Source of the DNA: Proteles cristata cristata
Taxonomy: Eukaryota; Chordata; Mammalia; Carnivora; Hyaenidae
Assembly (NCBI GenBank): GCA_017311185.1
Contig: JAESUZ010002383.1
Coordinates: 2,046,001 to 2,110,000 of the forward strand
Length of the DNA: 64,000 bases
Reading direction: 5' to 3'
The notes beneath the pieces are model-generated. The model did no database searches, was not told the origin of the DNA, and saw nothing but the letters and a program-made list of their open reading frames with translations. Made by a program: the position numbers and the translations under genes. The stretch's first letter is position 1, and every line of letters begins with the position of its first letter. Below, piece after piece: positions 20,313 to 32,376 of the stretch.

Positions 20313-20989
20313 TAATAAAATAGGGGAGTTTGGATGTTGTGAACTTTGTGGCCCTTTCCTTGTCTAACGCTCTAGAATTCTTAGTAGAATCTAGTCCTCA
20401 GGTATGAGTGCTGTTTGACAAAGTGTAAATGGAAGTCCTAAGATGAATTTAACTGCAGTCCTGGGTATTCAGACTTAGTTGGTGGCTTTCATCAAAATTT
20501 GTTGGTGGTCTTCATTGGCACAAAACCAGTGTGGATGAGAACATGAAGTTTCTATTCCTTTATATTTTCTTTTGTGCTGTCGTTAGAAATCTTCAGTGTG
20601 GGGGCAGGGCACGGGGATGAGAGAGAGAGAGAATGAACAGGACAGAAGGCAAAAATTGGAGCAGTCCACTGAAAATCTTTCTTAGGAACTTGGTGACACT
20701 TGGGTCAGAGGTTAGTGAACATTTCTTGGTCATTTGTGTATTTTAGATACCACCTCTCTGCTTCTGCCTTCCTCCTTTCTACTTTCTTCTGTGGTGGGCT
20801 AGGACATTTGTTTAATATTAAAATGAGTGCCTGCTTTCTGCTTCCAGGCAACCAGTGCCTCATTCAAGCAAGCAGCTTGGTAGTTTCTCAGGACTTGAAA
20901 AAACTATTTAATATAATACTTACTTAATATAAAAATCAATGTACACCATAACTTCAATGGTCTTGTCTGTGCTGCATTTTTAGTTTTTT
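20313..20989. other. Unassigned sequence
   Basis: No repeat family recognised. A short (GA)n stretch is at 20620-20632. Confidence 0.4.
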
Positions 20990-21001
20990 TCTCCTAGGGC
21001 T

Positions 21002-21175
21002 TAAAAAGAAGATTTACTTATTTTTGAGTTGGGGAGGGGGTGGAGAGAGAGAGACAATGCAAAACAATTTTCATGCTATTAGTGCAAAGTGCGATGCAGG
21101 GCTCAAACTCACAAACTGTGAGATCATGACCTGAACCGAAATCTGACGCTCAACCAGCTGAACCACCCAGGCGCC
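21002..21175 (-). mobile_element. Carnivore SINE, minus strand, with TSD
   Basis: Diverged copy ending accacccaggcgccc. Flanks ctcctagggctt (20990-21001) and ctcctagtgctt (21176-21187) are the TSD with one change. Confidence 0.9.
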
Positions 21176-22100
21176 CCTCCTAGTGCTTTCTGCTGGGACT
21201 TTGCTGTTAAATCAGTGGGATAAGCAGAAACCACTATCATTTGCCCCAGTAAGAATGTCAGACTTTTAGTCTTGGTGCCTTTTGCACTCGGAAGCCAGAT
21301 GCTTCACTGCCACTCACTCTTACCAGTCTTTTGATGATGCAAAGACATAGCCTTTGCTGTAATTGAGCAAAATGATCTTGGCATATTTCATCATACAATT
21401 AGCATCCTCCCTGTAAGGAAGTGAAGCCATTGATGCCCTGCTGTGGAAGTGACAGCAACAGTGTAGGGATGGAAAACAAACATATTTGCCATGCCATCCA
21501 AGCTATGATTTTTGTTGAAGTACAGTTTATATATGAAATTTGCCAGTTGTAAAATTTATAAAGTGATGTAACCATGATCTAGTTGTAAAAACATTTCATC
21601 ACCCCAGAAAAGTTCCCTCATGTCATTTGGATTCCTTGCTTGCCCCCAGCCCCAAGTAATCACAGATCTGCTTTCTGTCTGTCTAGTGTTACCTTTTCTG
21701 GAAATTTTATATAACTGGAACCATGCAATATTGAATGTTTTGTGTTTCGCTTCTTTCATCTACCATAAAGTTTGAGTTTCATGTTGCTGCAAGTGCTGGT
21801 AGTTTATTCTTTTAAATGAATTGACATATAATTGACATACAATTGCATAGGAAATAGAATTGACATTTTGTGTATCAAAACATGCTGAATTGATACATAC
21901 ACATGGATAGATGTGGCAATATGATTCTGTCATAGTGTCAGCTAACACCTTTATCACATCACATAGTTATTGTTTCTTTTTTTTGTAGTGAGAATAGTTA
22001 AGTTGAGCAACTTAAAAGTCCCTGTAATTCCCCTGCTGTGCATCAGACCTCCAGGACTTCTTTTTCTACTAGTTGCAAGTTTGGATCCTGAAAACTACAT

Positions 22101-22267
22101 TTTAAAAAAATGTTTACTTATTTTTGTGAGGGAGAGACAGAGAGAACAGGAGATAGACAATCCCAAGGAAGCTCTGCACTGGGCTTGAACTCACAAAGTA
22201 GGAGATCATGACCTGAGCCAAAATCAAGAGTCAGATGCTTGACTGACTGAGTTGCCCAGGTGCTCCT
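22101..22267 (-). mobile_element. Carnivore SINE, minus strand, inside old L1
   Basis: Shortened copy (missing part of the middle) ending gactgagttgcccaggtgct. Flanks caagtttggatcct (22075-22088 region) and caagtttgtatcct (about 22268-22281) are the probable TSD. Confidence 0.88.
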
Positions 22268-22715
22268 CAAGTTTGTATCCTTAAACAGCATTTCTCCCAC
22301 TCCCCCATTGCCCAGTCCCTGGGGACCACCCTTATACTCTCTGTTTTTACTAACTTGCCTTTTTTTTTAGATTCTGCATATTAATGATATCATAAAGTAT
22401 TTGTCCTTCTCTGTCTAACGCATTTTACTTAGCACAATGCCCTGCAACCATGTTGTCCCAAATGGCAGGATTTCCTTCTCATGGCTGAATTATATTCCAT
22501 TGTATGTATGTACTACATCTTCTTCAACCATTAATCCATTGATGGACAATTAGTTTTTCCCCATATTTTGGTTATTGGGAAAAATGCTGCAATAAACATG
22601 GGAGTGCACGTATCTTTTTGATATCCTGTTTTCGTTTCATTGGATATATGTCTAGAAGTGGGATTGCAGGATTATATGGTAGTTCTATCTTTATATGTAT
22701 CTTTGTATGTATATA

Positions 22716-22925
22716 TAAAGTTCATTTTTGAGAGAGAGTGAGAGTGAGAGAGAACGGGTGAGCACAAGCAGAGGAGGGGCAGAGAGAAACAGGGAAAGGG
22801 AGAATCGCAAGCAGGCTCCACACCATCAGCCCAGAGCCTGGGCTTCAGCTTACGAACCATGAGATTATGACCTGAGCCAAAATCCAGAGTCAGAGGTTAA
22901 ATGACTGAGCCATTAGGGTATCCCT
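22716..22925 (-). mobile_element. Carnivore SINE, minus strand, inside old L1
   Basis: (GA)n-rich start, gcaggctccacaccatcagc, and a mutated head gactgagccattagggtatc. The short repeat ctatcttta lies on both sides. Confidence 0.88.
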
Positions 22926-23111
22926 ATCTTTAATTTTTAAAGGAAACTGTATATTGTTTTCCATAGTGGCTGACCTGATTTACATACCCATGAACAGTGC
23001 ACTAGGGTCTTCTTTTACCCACATCCTCACCAACAGTTATGTCTTATCTTCTTGATAATTGCCATTCTAATGGGTATGAGGTCATACCTCATTGTGATTT
23101 TGATTTATATT

Positions 23112-23347
23112 TCTTTTTTTTAAATTTTTTAAAATTTATTTTATTTTATTTTTATTTATTTCTAGGAGAGAGAGACAGCATGAGCAGGTGAGGGTCAGAG
23201 AGAGAGGGAGTCACAAACTGAAACAGGCTCCAGGCTCTGAGCTGGCAGTCAGCACAGAGCCCGATGCGGGGCTCGAACCCACGAACCACGAGATCATGAC
23301 CTAAGCAAAAGTCAGACGCTTAACCGACTAAGCCACCCAGGTGCCCC
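23112..23347 (-). mobile_element. Young carnivore SINE, minus strand, inside old L1
   Basis: Carries the TGCC insertion, retained CpGs and the tail block tttatttctaggaga. The AT-rich tail is extended over 23113-23162. Confidence 0.93.
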
Positions 23348-24447
23348 CCTTTTTTCTTTTAATTTTAATTTTAATTTTTTTTTTACATATGTCTTGATGG
23401 TTAATGATGTTGAACATTTTTTTCATTTATCTGTTGGCCGTTTGGATGTCTTTGGAAACACATCTATATAGTTCCTCTGCTCATTTTTTAAATTGGTATT
23501 GCTGTCAGTTGTTTGAGTTCCTTGTATATTCTGGATATTAACCCTTTATTCACTATTTGTTTTGCAAATAGTTTCTTACCTCCCATAGGTTTCCTTTTCA
23601 TTTTGTTAATTGTTTCTTTTGCTGTACAGAAGCTTTTTAGTGTGATGTGGTTCTGTTTGTTGATTTTTGCTTTTGTTGCCTGTGCTTTATATCCAAAAAA
23701 ATCATCGCTAAGACCAATGTCAAGGAGCGTCTTCCCCTATGTTTTCTTCTAGGAGTTTTATGGTATCAGGGCTTATGTCTAAGTCTTTAATCTATTTTAT
23801 GTTAATTTTTGTGAGTGGTGTAAGATAGGTGTCTGGTTTCATTTTTCTGCATGTGACTGCCCAGTTTCCTCAGTGCCATTTGTTGATGAGACTCAGCTTT
23901 CTCCATGGACTGTTCCATATTAGTTGACTGTATTTGTGGGGGCTAGTGTGTTCTTTCTAATTATTGATAAGTATTCCATTGTATGGGTACACTACATTTT
24001 ATTTATTCATTCAGTGAATGGACAGATTGCTTCCAGTTCAGGGCTTTTATGAATAATGTGGCTACGGATATTTCCAGACGAGGCTTTGCGAAGATGTATG
24101 TTTTCATTTCTCTTGGGTATATACTTAGGAATAGAATTGCTGGACTATATGGTAACTCTATGTTTAACCTTTTACGAAATTGTCAAACTGGCTTCCAAAG
24201 TGGCTGTAGCATTTGACATCCCCACCAGTAATGTATGAGAATTTCAGTTTTCCTAAACCTTATGCCTTCACTGGTTACTGTTTTTCTTTTGATTATGGCC
24301 ATTCTAATGAGATGTAGTAGCATCTCACTGTGTTTTAATTGGTATTTTTCCTATGACTGTTGTTGTTGAGCATATTTTCATATGCTCATTAGCCATTTGT
24401 ATGTTTTCTTTGGTAGATGTCTTTTTTAATCATTTGCCTGCTTTTTA

Positions 24448-24691
24448 AAAAAATGGATGTGTATTTATTTTTATTTTTTAAGTTTATTTATTTATTTTGA
24501 GAGAGAGAGAGTGAGAGCGAGTGAGAGCATAAGCAAGGGAGGGGCAAGGAGAGGGAGAGACAGAATTCCAAGCAGGCTCCTCATGGACAGCCCAGAACCT
24601 GACATGAGGCTCAAACCCACTAATTGTGAGATCCTGATTTGAGCCCAAGTCAAGAATTGGATGACTAACTAACTGAGCTACCAAGTTGCCC
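24448..24691 (-). mobile_element. Carnivore SINE, minus strand, with TSD
   Basis: Old copy with (GA)n, head actgagctaccaagttgccc. Flanks catttgcctgcttttta (24431-24447) and catttgcctatttttta (24692-24708) differ at one position. Confidence 0.9.
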
Positions 24692-24853
24692 CATTTGCCT
24701 ATTTTTTAAATTGAGTTGTTTGACTTATTTTATGATAGGAAATACATATACATGTATATATTTTTCTAGATACAGGTCATTTATCAGAAAAACGATTTGC
24801 AAGTTTTTCCCCCAGTATTGACTGGTCTTTTCATTTTCTTAAATGTATCTTTT

Positions 24854-25036
24854 AAAAAATGTTTAAATTTTTTGAGACAGAAAGAGAGAGTATGAGCATG
24901 CATGTGAGAGGGAGAGAAAGAGAGAATCCCAGTCTGAGCCTGTCATGGGGCTCGATCTCACCAATGGTAAGATCATGATCTGGGCAAAAATTAAGAGTCA
25001 GATGCTTAACTAGCTGAGCCACCCAGGGTCCGCTTT
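24854..25036 (-). mobile_element. Carnivore SINE, minus strand
   Basis: Head gctgagccacccagggtccg. Flanks atgtatctttt and atggtatctttt are the probable TSD. Confidence 0.88.
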
Positions 25037-25384
25037 ATGGTATCTTTTGAAGCACAGATTTTAATTGTGATCAGTCCAGTTTATCAACTTTTTCTTTTTG
25101 GATTGTGTGTTTGGTGTCATATCTAAAAAACCTTGACACTTAATCCAAGGTCATGTAGATTTTTCCTACATTTTCTTCCTCAAGGTTTATAGTTTTGGCT
25201 CTCACATTTAAGTTTATTATCCATTTCTGTTAATTTTGGTATTTGGCATGAAAAAAAGTGTCTAAGTTCGTTTTCTTGCTTTTGTGATACTCAGTTTTCC
25301 CAGGGGCGTTTGTTGGAAAAGATCAGTATTTCCTTTACCAAATTGCATTGGCACCTTTGTCAAAAATTAATTTACCGTAAACAT

Positions 25385-25843
25385 TGGGGTACAATGTTCA
25401 TAGCAGCACTCTCCACGATAGCTAAAACATGGAAAGAGCCTAAGTGTCCATCAACAGATGAATGGATCAAGAAGATGTGGTTTATCTATACCATGGAATA
25501 CTACATGGCAATGAGAAACAATGAAATCTGGCCATGTGTAGCAACATGGATGGACCTGAGGGTGTTATGCTGAGCGAAATAAGTCAGGCAGAGAAGGACA
25601 AATATCATATGTGTGCACGTATAGGAGGATTAGGAGGAACTTAACAGAGGACCAAGGGGGAGAAGAAGGGCGGAAATGGTGGGGGAAAGGGAGAGAGGCA
25701 AACCATGAGAGACTCTTGAATGCTGACAAAAACTGAGGACTGATGGATGTGGGGGGAGGGGGGATGGGCATGGAGGAGGGCACTTGTGGGGATGAGCACT
25801 GAGTGTTATGTGGAAACTAATTTGACAATAAACTATTTGTAAA
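25385..25843 (+). mobile_element. Young carnivore LINE-1, 5'-truncated, with long TSD
   Basis: ORF2 C-terminal codons ([28 protein letters not shown]) lead into the polypurine 3' UTR and gacaataaactatttgt plus A tail. The target copies, at 25362-25384 and about 25844-25866, share aaaaattaatttacc and aaacat and differ by one base. The 3' UTR shares ggaggattaggaggaac with the element at 1027-1503, so both belong to one subfamily. Confidence 0.95.
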
Positions 25844-25898
25844 AAAAATTAATTTACCATAAACATAAATTTTTTCCTAGACGCTTAATTCTGTTTCA

Positions 25899-26200
25899 GT
25901 TTTTTAAATCAAAATATATTTATTTTTTTCAGGAATAGAATTTAGTGATTCATCACTTACATATGACACCCAGTGTTCATCACAGCAAGTGTCCTCCTTA
26001 CTGCCCTCACCCCTTAATACTTCCCCCCACTCAGCACCCTACCAGCAATCCTCAGTTTGTTCTCTGTATTTAGGAGCCTCTTATGGTTTGTCTCCCTCTC
26101 TTAGGTTCATCTGTTTCGTATATTACATTTCACATATGAGTGAAATCATTTGCCTTTCTCTAACTGACTTATATTGTTTAGCAATAAGTCTAAACTTGTA
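25899..26200 (-). mobile_element. Carnivore LINE-1 3' end, minus strand
   Basis: Antisense 3' UTR: agaatttagtgattcatcac, ttacatatgacacccagtg, cagtttgttctctgtattta, then the ORF2 end as gagtgaaatcatttgcc. An older relative of the element at 61345-62176. Confidence 0.8.
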
Positions 26201-26320
26201 AGTCTAAACTTCTTTGGTTAATTTTGTTCTTATTTTTTTCTTTCTAAGCTCTTTTGAGTGAGAATAGTTTTTAATGTCATTTTCAGTTTGTTCACTATTA
26301 GAATACAGGATGTAGAAATA

Positions 26321-26790
26321 CACTAGTCCCCCCCACTTCTCCACAGGGAATATGTTCCAAGGCAATCCAAGCAGTGGATTCCTGAAATTATAGATGGTAC
26401 TGAACCATATATGTACTATGTTTTCTTCTATACACACGTCTATAATAAAGCTTATAAATTAGGAACAGTAAGGTTAACTTATTGTTATTGTTTAATTAAT
26501 AATAAAATAGAACAATTATAACAATATACTATAATAAAAAGTTACGTGAATGTGGCCTCTGTCACAATATCTTCTTGTACTGTACTCACTCTTCTTTTTG
26601 TGATGATGGGAGATAACAGAATACCAATGATGAGATGAAGTGAAGTGGATGACGTAGGCATTTTGACGTAGTGTTGGGCTGCTATTTACCTTTGGACAGA
26701 ATGTCAGGAGGATTGTCTCCTTCCAGACTGTGGTAGTCTGTGGGTAACTGAAACCACAGAAAGCAAAACCGTGGAAAAGGAGGGACTACG
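26321..26790 (+). mobile_element. Tigger-like (Tc1/mariner, pogo group) DNA transposon relic
   Basis: Terminal blocks ctagtcccccccacttctcc and aaaaggagggactac are near inverse repeats. Internal text includes aataaaatagaacaattata, aatatactataataaaaag and gatgacgtaggcattttgac, all typical of the MER2/Tigger group. No transposase frame survives. Confidence 0.75.
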
Positions 26791-28132
26791 TTAAATACCC
26801 ATGCTGTACCCAGAACTCTGCTTGGTGCTGAGGATATGATGACTCATGAGATGAAGGTCAGAAAGAGGCAGTACTGTGGGGCCGGGCTTTTTCGGGAGCC
26901 CCAGACCCCATCTGGCCCCCCTGGTGGCTGCAAGGCTACTGCTTCTCGGTCACCATGGTTGCAGGTCTGCTGGATGTTAAGGCTACTGTGGAGCTGGCGA
27001 GAGAAGGATGGGAGTGAGCTGAGTTAAAATGCCCTGTGCCGGCTGTACTTACTGAGGTTCAACATACTCATAAATTGTAAATGCTCCTTGACTTATTCCA
27101 AGTCTTTGGTTAATATTCAGAGTTATTAAGAAGTTGATTTTGACCTTTTTTTTGACAATATTGTTGTTCCTCTTTAACCTAGATCTTTATTCCATCATTC
27201 TCCAAGTCCCACACAGACAGTTCCTGTTAAATATCGGCTTATCTTTCAGTTAGCACACCCCAATCAGAATTGCAACCTCAACCTAGGACAGGTAGGCTTT
27301 TTATATTGTTCACTGGGCGTGGGTTGTCCCCCCTGCGGTCCAAATCAAGTCAGCCCCTTCTTAGCAGCGAGCTACTGGTTTTCATAACCAGCTCTGCCTT
27401 TGTGTAACTATCCTGTTTATTGACCTGGGCTTGGGGGTGATGGTAGCTCTAGGCAAGAGTCTAACAGACTCCCACTGAATTTATTGTATGTCTTTTGGTT
27501 GATTTCCAGAGACCTAAAATGATTCTTTTTTTTTTTGACAGTTTTATCTACTTACAGTGTTATATTTTAGAGAAAGGATTTAGTGATCTCTTCCCTCCAT
27601 TGCCTGCAGTCATGCCTATGATTTAAAATGTCTGTAACATGTGGGACATTTAAAAACAGCATGGTGAAGGCTATGTGAGTGCTTAGTGGAAGAAAAACAA
27701 AGTTTCTAATGAATATGGGTGTGGCATTCTCAATTAAATCCTTTGTGATCATTTAGTAAGGTGAACTCAGACTAAATCTACTGCACTGGGTTGATGGCAT
27801 CCTGCATCATGCTTGTTCTACGTTGGAGTATACCTCTTGTTTAGAGAAATAAAAATATTTTTGGGCTTATTTTTCTCTGTGATAGTCCATAAAGATAGGA
27901 CAATTCATGGATGTTATATAAGAGAAACTAAAATACTATTGAAATTGGGCTTGGTTGATTTGTTACAGACATTAATACTGAAATATGGAATTTGCAGAAG
28001 AAAATACAGTTTATAATCCAACTTAACAATGCCCTTTAGATAATATAATTAATGATTTAGTCATTTCTTGGTCATTGAAAACTACTGCGAGTTAAAAAAT
28101 TTTTGGGTATTACACCAACTAATCACCTAACA
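26791..28132. other. Unassigned sequence
   Basis: It starts with a fragment like an ancient LINE tail (ggtgctgaggatatgatgac). A GC-richer stretch lies at 26878-27010, including ggggccgggctttttcggga. A T run lies at 27526-27536. No gene is supported. Confidence 0.4.
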
Positions 28133-28146
28133 CATGCAATATTATT

Positions 28147-28366
28147 ACTTTAAAATTTTTTAATGTTTATTTTTGAGAGTGAGAGAGTGAGAGAGAGCAA
28201 GTATGTGAGTAGGGAAGGGGCAAGGAGAGAGGGAGACAAAGAATTTGAAGCAGGCTCTAGGCTCTGTGCTGTTATCACAGAGCCTGACACGGGACTTGAA
28301 CCCATGAACTGTGAGATTATGACCTGGGCCGAAGTCCAGCACTTAACTGAGACACCCAGGCACCCC
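28147..28366 (-). mobile_element. Carnivore SINE, minus strand, with TSD
   Basis: Complete minus copy with gcaggctctaggctctgtgc and a shortened head. The 14-mer catgcaatattatt is at 28133-28146 and 28367-28380. Confidence 0.94.
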
Positions 28367-28380
28367 CATGCAATATTATT

Positions 28381-28734
28381 TTTAAATTGCTAAGACCAGT
28401 GATCATTTGTCAATGTGCTATTCCATTTTTGACAGAGACCCCAAAGATCATTTTTCAAAAAGGCAAGATTATTTTGTTTGCAAAGTTAAAATGTAGGCTA
28501 TATACTAGCAAGCTGAATCCTTCAGGTTGTGAAAACATTATACAGAGTAATCAGCAGTGCAAGGTTAGTTTATATGCAATATGCAATACCTCATATTAAT
28601 AGAATATGACAAAACACAGAATAATCTGATTTGACAGGGAAAAAACATTTTACAAAGTCTACCCTTTCTGGTTTGAAACACTCCACAAACTAGCAATAGA
28701 ATGTTAATGAAAATCACACAGCTAATATTCATAT
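28381..28734. other. Unassigned AT-rich sequence
   Basis: No family recognised. Its AT-rich, L1-like composition suggests it could be the upstream continuation of the L1 at 28735, but no diagnostic block was found. Confidence 0.35.
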
Positions 28735-28847
28735 TTAATTATGAAACATTGAATGATTTCCCCCTAAAATCAGGATAGCTACTTTTGCCATTTCTATTCA
28801 ATATTGTGCTGAAAGTCCTAGACAGGATGATTAGGGAAAAAAGAAAC

Positions 28848-28848
<1 letters not shown>

Positions 28849-28905
<57 letters not shown>
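28849..28905. repeat. (AC)n microsatellite
   Basis: Twenty-eight uninterrupted AC units inside the old L1. A long pure tract is likely polymorphic. Confidence 0.97.
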
Positions 28906-28907
<2 letters not shown>

Positions 28908-29123
28908 GTAGGAAAGGAAGAAAAAAATCTCTACTTGCAAATACTAAGTAGAAAATACTAAGAATCTGCTAAAAAGCTAATAGAAATAATAAATAAGTTT
29001 AGCAAGGTTGCAGGATGCAAACTAGATAAATATATACAATCAAGTATATTTGTATCAGTAATGATGAAAAGTTTAGAAATGAAGTTAGAAAAAACAATTC
29101 CATTTATAGCATCAAAAACAATA

Positions 29124-29326
29124 GGAGCACCCGAGTGACTCAGTCAATTAATCGTCTGACTTCAGCTCAGGTCATGATCTCATGGCTTATGAGTTTGCAC
29201 CCCACATCAGGCTCTTTGCTGACAGCTCAGAGCCTTGAGCCTGTTTCAGATTCTGTGTCTCATTCTTTCTGTCCCTCCCTTGCTTGCTCTATGTCTCTCT
29301 CAAAAATAAGTAAACATTAAGAAAAA
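29124..29326 (+). mobile_element. Carnivore SINE, plus strand, inside old L1
   Basis: Head ggagcacccgagtgactcag, tcaggtcatgatctcatggc, ggctctttgctgacagctca and caaaaataagtaaacatt. Confidence 0.92.
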
Positions 29327-30180
29327 GAATCAAATACTTAGGAATAAATTTAACAAAGAAGTGCACAACTTGAATCTTAAAAGTACAAACCACTGATGAA
29401 AGAAAATAAAGAAAGCACAAATAAATGGAAATACATCCGATGTTCATGGATCAGAAACCTTAATCCTTTTAAGATGGCATTACTCCTCAAATAGATCTAC
29501 AGATTTAATGCAATCTCTATTGAAATTTCAGCTTATTTTGGAGGAATTGACAGGCTCATCCTAAAATTCATATGGAAATCCAAGGGACATTGAATTGATA
29601 AAACAGTTTAAAAGAAGAAAGTTATTGAACTCTTAATTCCACAGCTTACTATAAAACTATAGTAGTCAAGGCAGTGTGATGTTGGCATAAGGGTAGATAT
29701 ATACGGAACAGAATTAAGAAATAGACTAGCAAGTTGTGAAGACAGTTCAGTGAGGGAAAGAATAGACTTTTCAACAAATGGTTTTGGAACAACTGGACAT
29801 CTACCTGAGGAATAGTGGATTGATGCCGACCCACCTTTCTCACACCATAATAAAAAATTACCTCAAAACAGATCGTAGACTTTAAGAGCTAAAGTTATAA
29901 AACTGTTAGAAAAAAATACAGTAAGTCTTTGTGACCATGGGTTAGGGAAAGCCTTGGTAGATATGACAAAATCACAGGGAACAAAATTACAAGTAGATAA
30001 ATTAAGCTTTATCAAAATTAGAACTTTTTTTGCCAGAAATAATACCATCAAAAAAGTGATAAGACAAATAATGGGAGAAGATATTTGGAAATCTTGTCTC
30101 TGATAAGGCAGTAGTATCCAGATAGATATAAAGAGCTCTTACAAGTGAACAGAAAAATAAATAATTTAAAAAGAGGCAAA

Positions 30181-30414
30181 GGGGGCACCCGCGTGGCTCA
30201 GTCAGTTAAGCGTCTGACTCTTGATTTAGGTTCAGGCCTTAATCTCATGGTTCTTGAACTTTAGTTCCTCATGGGGCTGTGCACTGACAGCACAAAGCCT
30301 GCTTGGGATTCTTTCTCTGTCCTCTCCTCCACCCCCCTTGCATGTGTGTGTGTGTTCACTCGCTCTCTCTTTCTCTCACTCTCTCAAAATAAATAAACTT
30401 AAAAAAAGAAAAAG
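30181..30414 (+). mobile_element. Carnivore SINE, plus strand, with TSD
   Basis: Head gggggcacccgcgtggctca, an internal short (TG)n, and tail caaaataaataaac. Flanked by aagaggcaaag on both sides (about 30171-30181 and 30415-30425). Confidence 0.93.
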
Positions 30415-31175
30415 AAGAGGCAAAGAACATGAATAGACATTTTTTTCTCAAAGATGCTACTCAAATGGTCAAAAAACATATGAAAAGATGTTCATCATTA
30501 GTTATTAGGGAAATGGATACTTGACATCCACCAAGATGGCCATAATCAGTAAGACAGGACATAACAAATGTTGGTAAAGATGTGGAGAAATTGGAACCTG
30601 CTGGTGGAATGTACAGTGGTGCAACTACTTTGGAAAACAGGTGAGCAATTGCCATGTGGTGCAGCAGTTACATCGTAGGTGCACACCCAGGAGAAATGGA
30701 AACACACATTCACCGCAGAAACTTGAATGATCTCAATAGGACATTCATAAAAGCTAGTAAGTAGAAATGATGCAAATGTTAATCATCCAACAAATGGATA
30801 AAATGTGCTGTGTTTATATAATGGGATGCTACTTGGCATTAGAAAGGAATGGAGTACTGGTATAGGCAACAGTATGGCTGGAACTTGAAAACATGCCAAG
30901 TAAAAGACCCTGTGTTGTATGACTTCGTTATAGGAAACAGAATATATACAGAAAGTAGATTTGTAGATTCGGATGCTGGAATTGCAAAGAATGGGAAATG
31001 ACTTTATGGTACAGGGCTTCTTTTTAGGGTGATGAAAATCTTCTAAAATTGATAGTGGTAATGGTTGCAAAGTTCTTTTTAGTACACTGAAAACTACTGA
31101 AACACACTCTTAAGATAAGTGAATTAAGTATATGAATAGTAACTCAATAAAGCTGTTAAAAACAGCTTTATTTCT

Positions 31176-32079
31176 GATGGGAATTTCATAGGAGTCATTT
31201 ATCAAAACACATGTCTCTCCATAGTAGTTGTTTTATTGTCTTTTCTGTTGATGAATTGTCAGGTTTTCACTAGTCTTCTAGTGAAGGAGATTATATTTAG
31301 TGCAAGGCAGTGCATCATCTTCTAGAACTTTTTCTTATTGCATATTTCCTGAGGGGTTTTGAGAGACATACACAATGTTTACTTATTATCAGCTTATTAT
31401 TTTAACATACTTATTACCATCAACATTTCTAACTATTTCCTGGGCATTGTACAAAAGCCCTTGAGATATGTTTCCTCATTTAGTCATTTGGAAAATTCTA
31501 AATGAATTTTTAGTATATCCATTTTTCAGTTAAGGACCTTGAGTCTTGGGTATGAAACAGTTCTAGGTTACAATTGCTGTGGAAATGGTAAAACTAGCAC
31601 TTAATTTTGGTGATTTTGTATTGTTCCTTAAGCTACATTGTGCCTTAAGTGATACAAGGATTTAGTATATTTTCTGTTGTTTTTTAAAAATATTTTTTCT
31701 GGGATACTCTGCAGTGTTTTCTTGTCTTGTTTACCAGATGGCCAATACTTTTGGGCAACCTTCTGGGTTCACTTATAAACCTATCATTATGGCTATCACT
31801 TGGATTACTTTTATGCAGGTGCCTGTTGTTTATACTTGTTCACTCCAGGCTGATGCCGTGCTGTTTACTCTCTGCTCTTGCAGTCAGATGAGAGGTCTGC
31901 AGGTGGTTTTGGTGGGCCAGCATCTCTCTGTCTGCAAAGTCCCGGTGTCAGTTGAAAGTGCAAAGAGTCTCCTGTGCCAGATCTCCCTCAGTTTACAAAA
32001 AATGCGTTACATGGGTTGAGTTCAGTGCTATTTTCAGGAAAATAATGGAATGTATATTATTTTTGGCCTGTCTTTAAAC
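31176..32079. other. Mostly unassigned; possible weak MIR at 31400-31570
   Basis: A degraded MIR-like stretch (catttttcagttaaggacctt) is suspected but not firm. A 101-codon plus frame at 31714-32019 has no known motif, and the minus strand gives no support. Confidence 0.35.
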
Positions 32080-32365
32080 TTTGGCTTTTCACTCTCTGAA
32101 ATGCCCTTCCTTTTTGTCATCTCAACTCCACCCTAGCAAACACCTCTCAGTAGTTCAAGACTCCATCAATTGTCTGATCTCTGTGGAATCATACTTACCA
32201 ATCCCTGGTCCCCTAGATAAATACAATGCTCTGACTCCCAGGGCTTCACTGTACTCCACAGAAATAGCTGTCATAGTGCCTTTAACACTTGATTATACTT
32301 TTTGTTTGTTTAGATTCTTATCTCTTTCCTCCAGCCTGAGCATCCCTAGGATTCCTAGGGAGTGT
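32080..32365 (+). mobile_element. LINE-2 relic
   Basis: L2-like wording: tctgaaatgcccttcctttt, caactccaccctagcaaaca, tgtggaatcatac and a gagcatccctagg end region. Strongly diverged. Confidence 0.5.
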
Positions 32366-32376
32366 ATTTCTCTGTT

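Larger units (their letters stand above)
21490..23937 (-). mobile_element. Old LINE-1 (L1M-type), minus strand, 3' UTR plus ORF2 3' half
   Basis: Antisense landmarks in order are ttgacatataattgacatac (3' UTR), tagcacaatgccctgcaacc, tatattccattgtatgtatg, aaaatgctgcaataaacatg, ttttccatagtggctgacc, ttgtatattctggatatta and tttgctgtacagaagctttt. It contains three SINEs. Frames are broken. Confidence 0.8.
23955..25898 (-). mobile_element. Second old LINE-1 (L1M-type), minus strand
   Basis: The antisense ORF2 3' region restarts here (gtattccattgtatgggtac, tgcaggtcatttatc-like and cttttgaagcacagatttta blocks), so this is not a simple continuation of the L1 at 21490-23937. It holds two SINEs and a young L1. 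The region after the young L1 (25866-25898) is its far end. Confidence 0.7.
28735..31175 (+). mobile_element. Old LINE-1 (L1M-type) ORF2 and 3' end, plus strand
   Basis: About 2 kb of L1 after removing two SINEs and a (AC)n tract. Landmarks are attgtgctgaaagtccta, caaggttgcaggatgcaaa, acagatttaatgcaatctc, actatagtagtcaaggcagt, aggacattcataaaagct and the end aataaagctgttaaaaacag. All frames are broken. Confidence 0.85.

Noticed and set aside
28849..28905. Regular array that might suggest CRISPR-like or satellite DNA
   Set aside because: It is a simple (AC)n microsatellite. No direct repeats with unique spacers exist in the window, which is eukaryotic.
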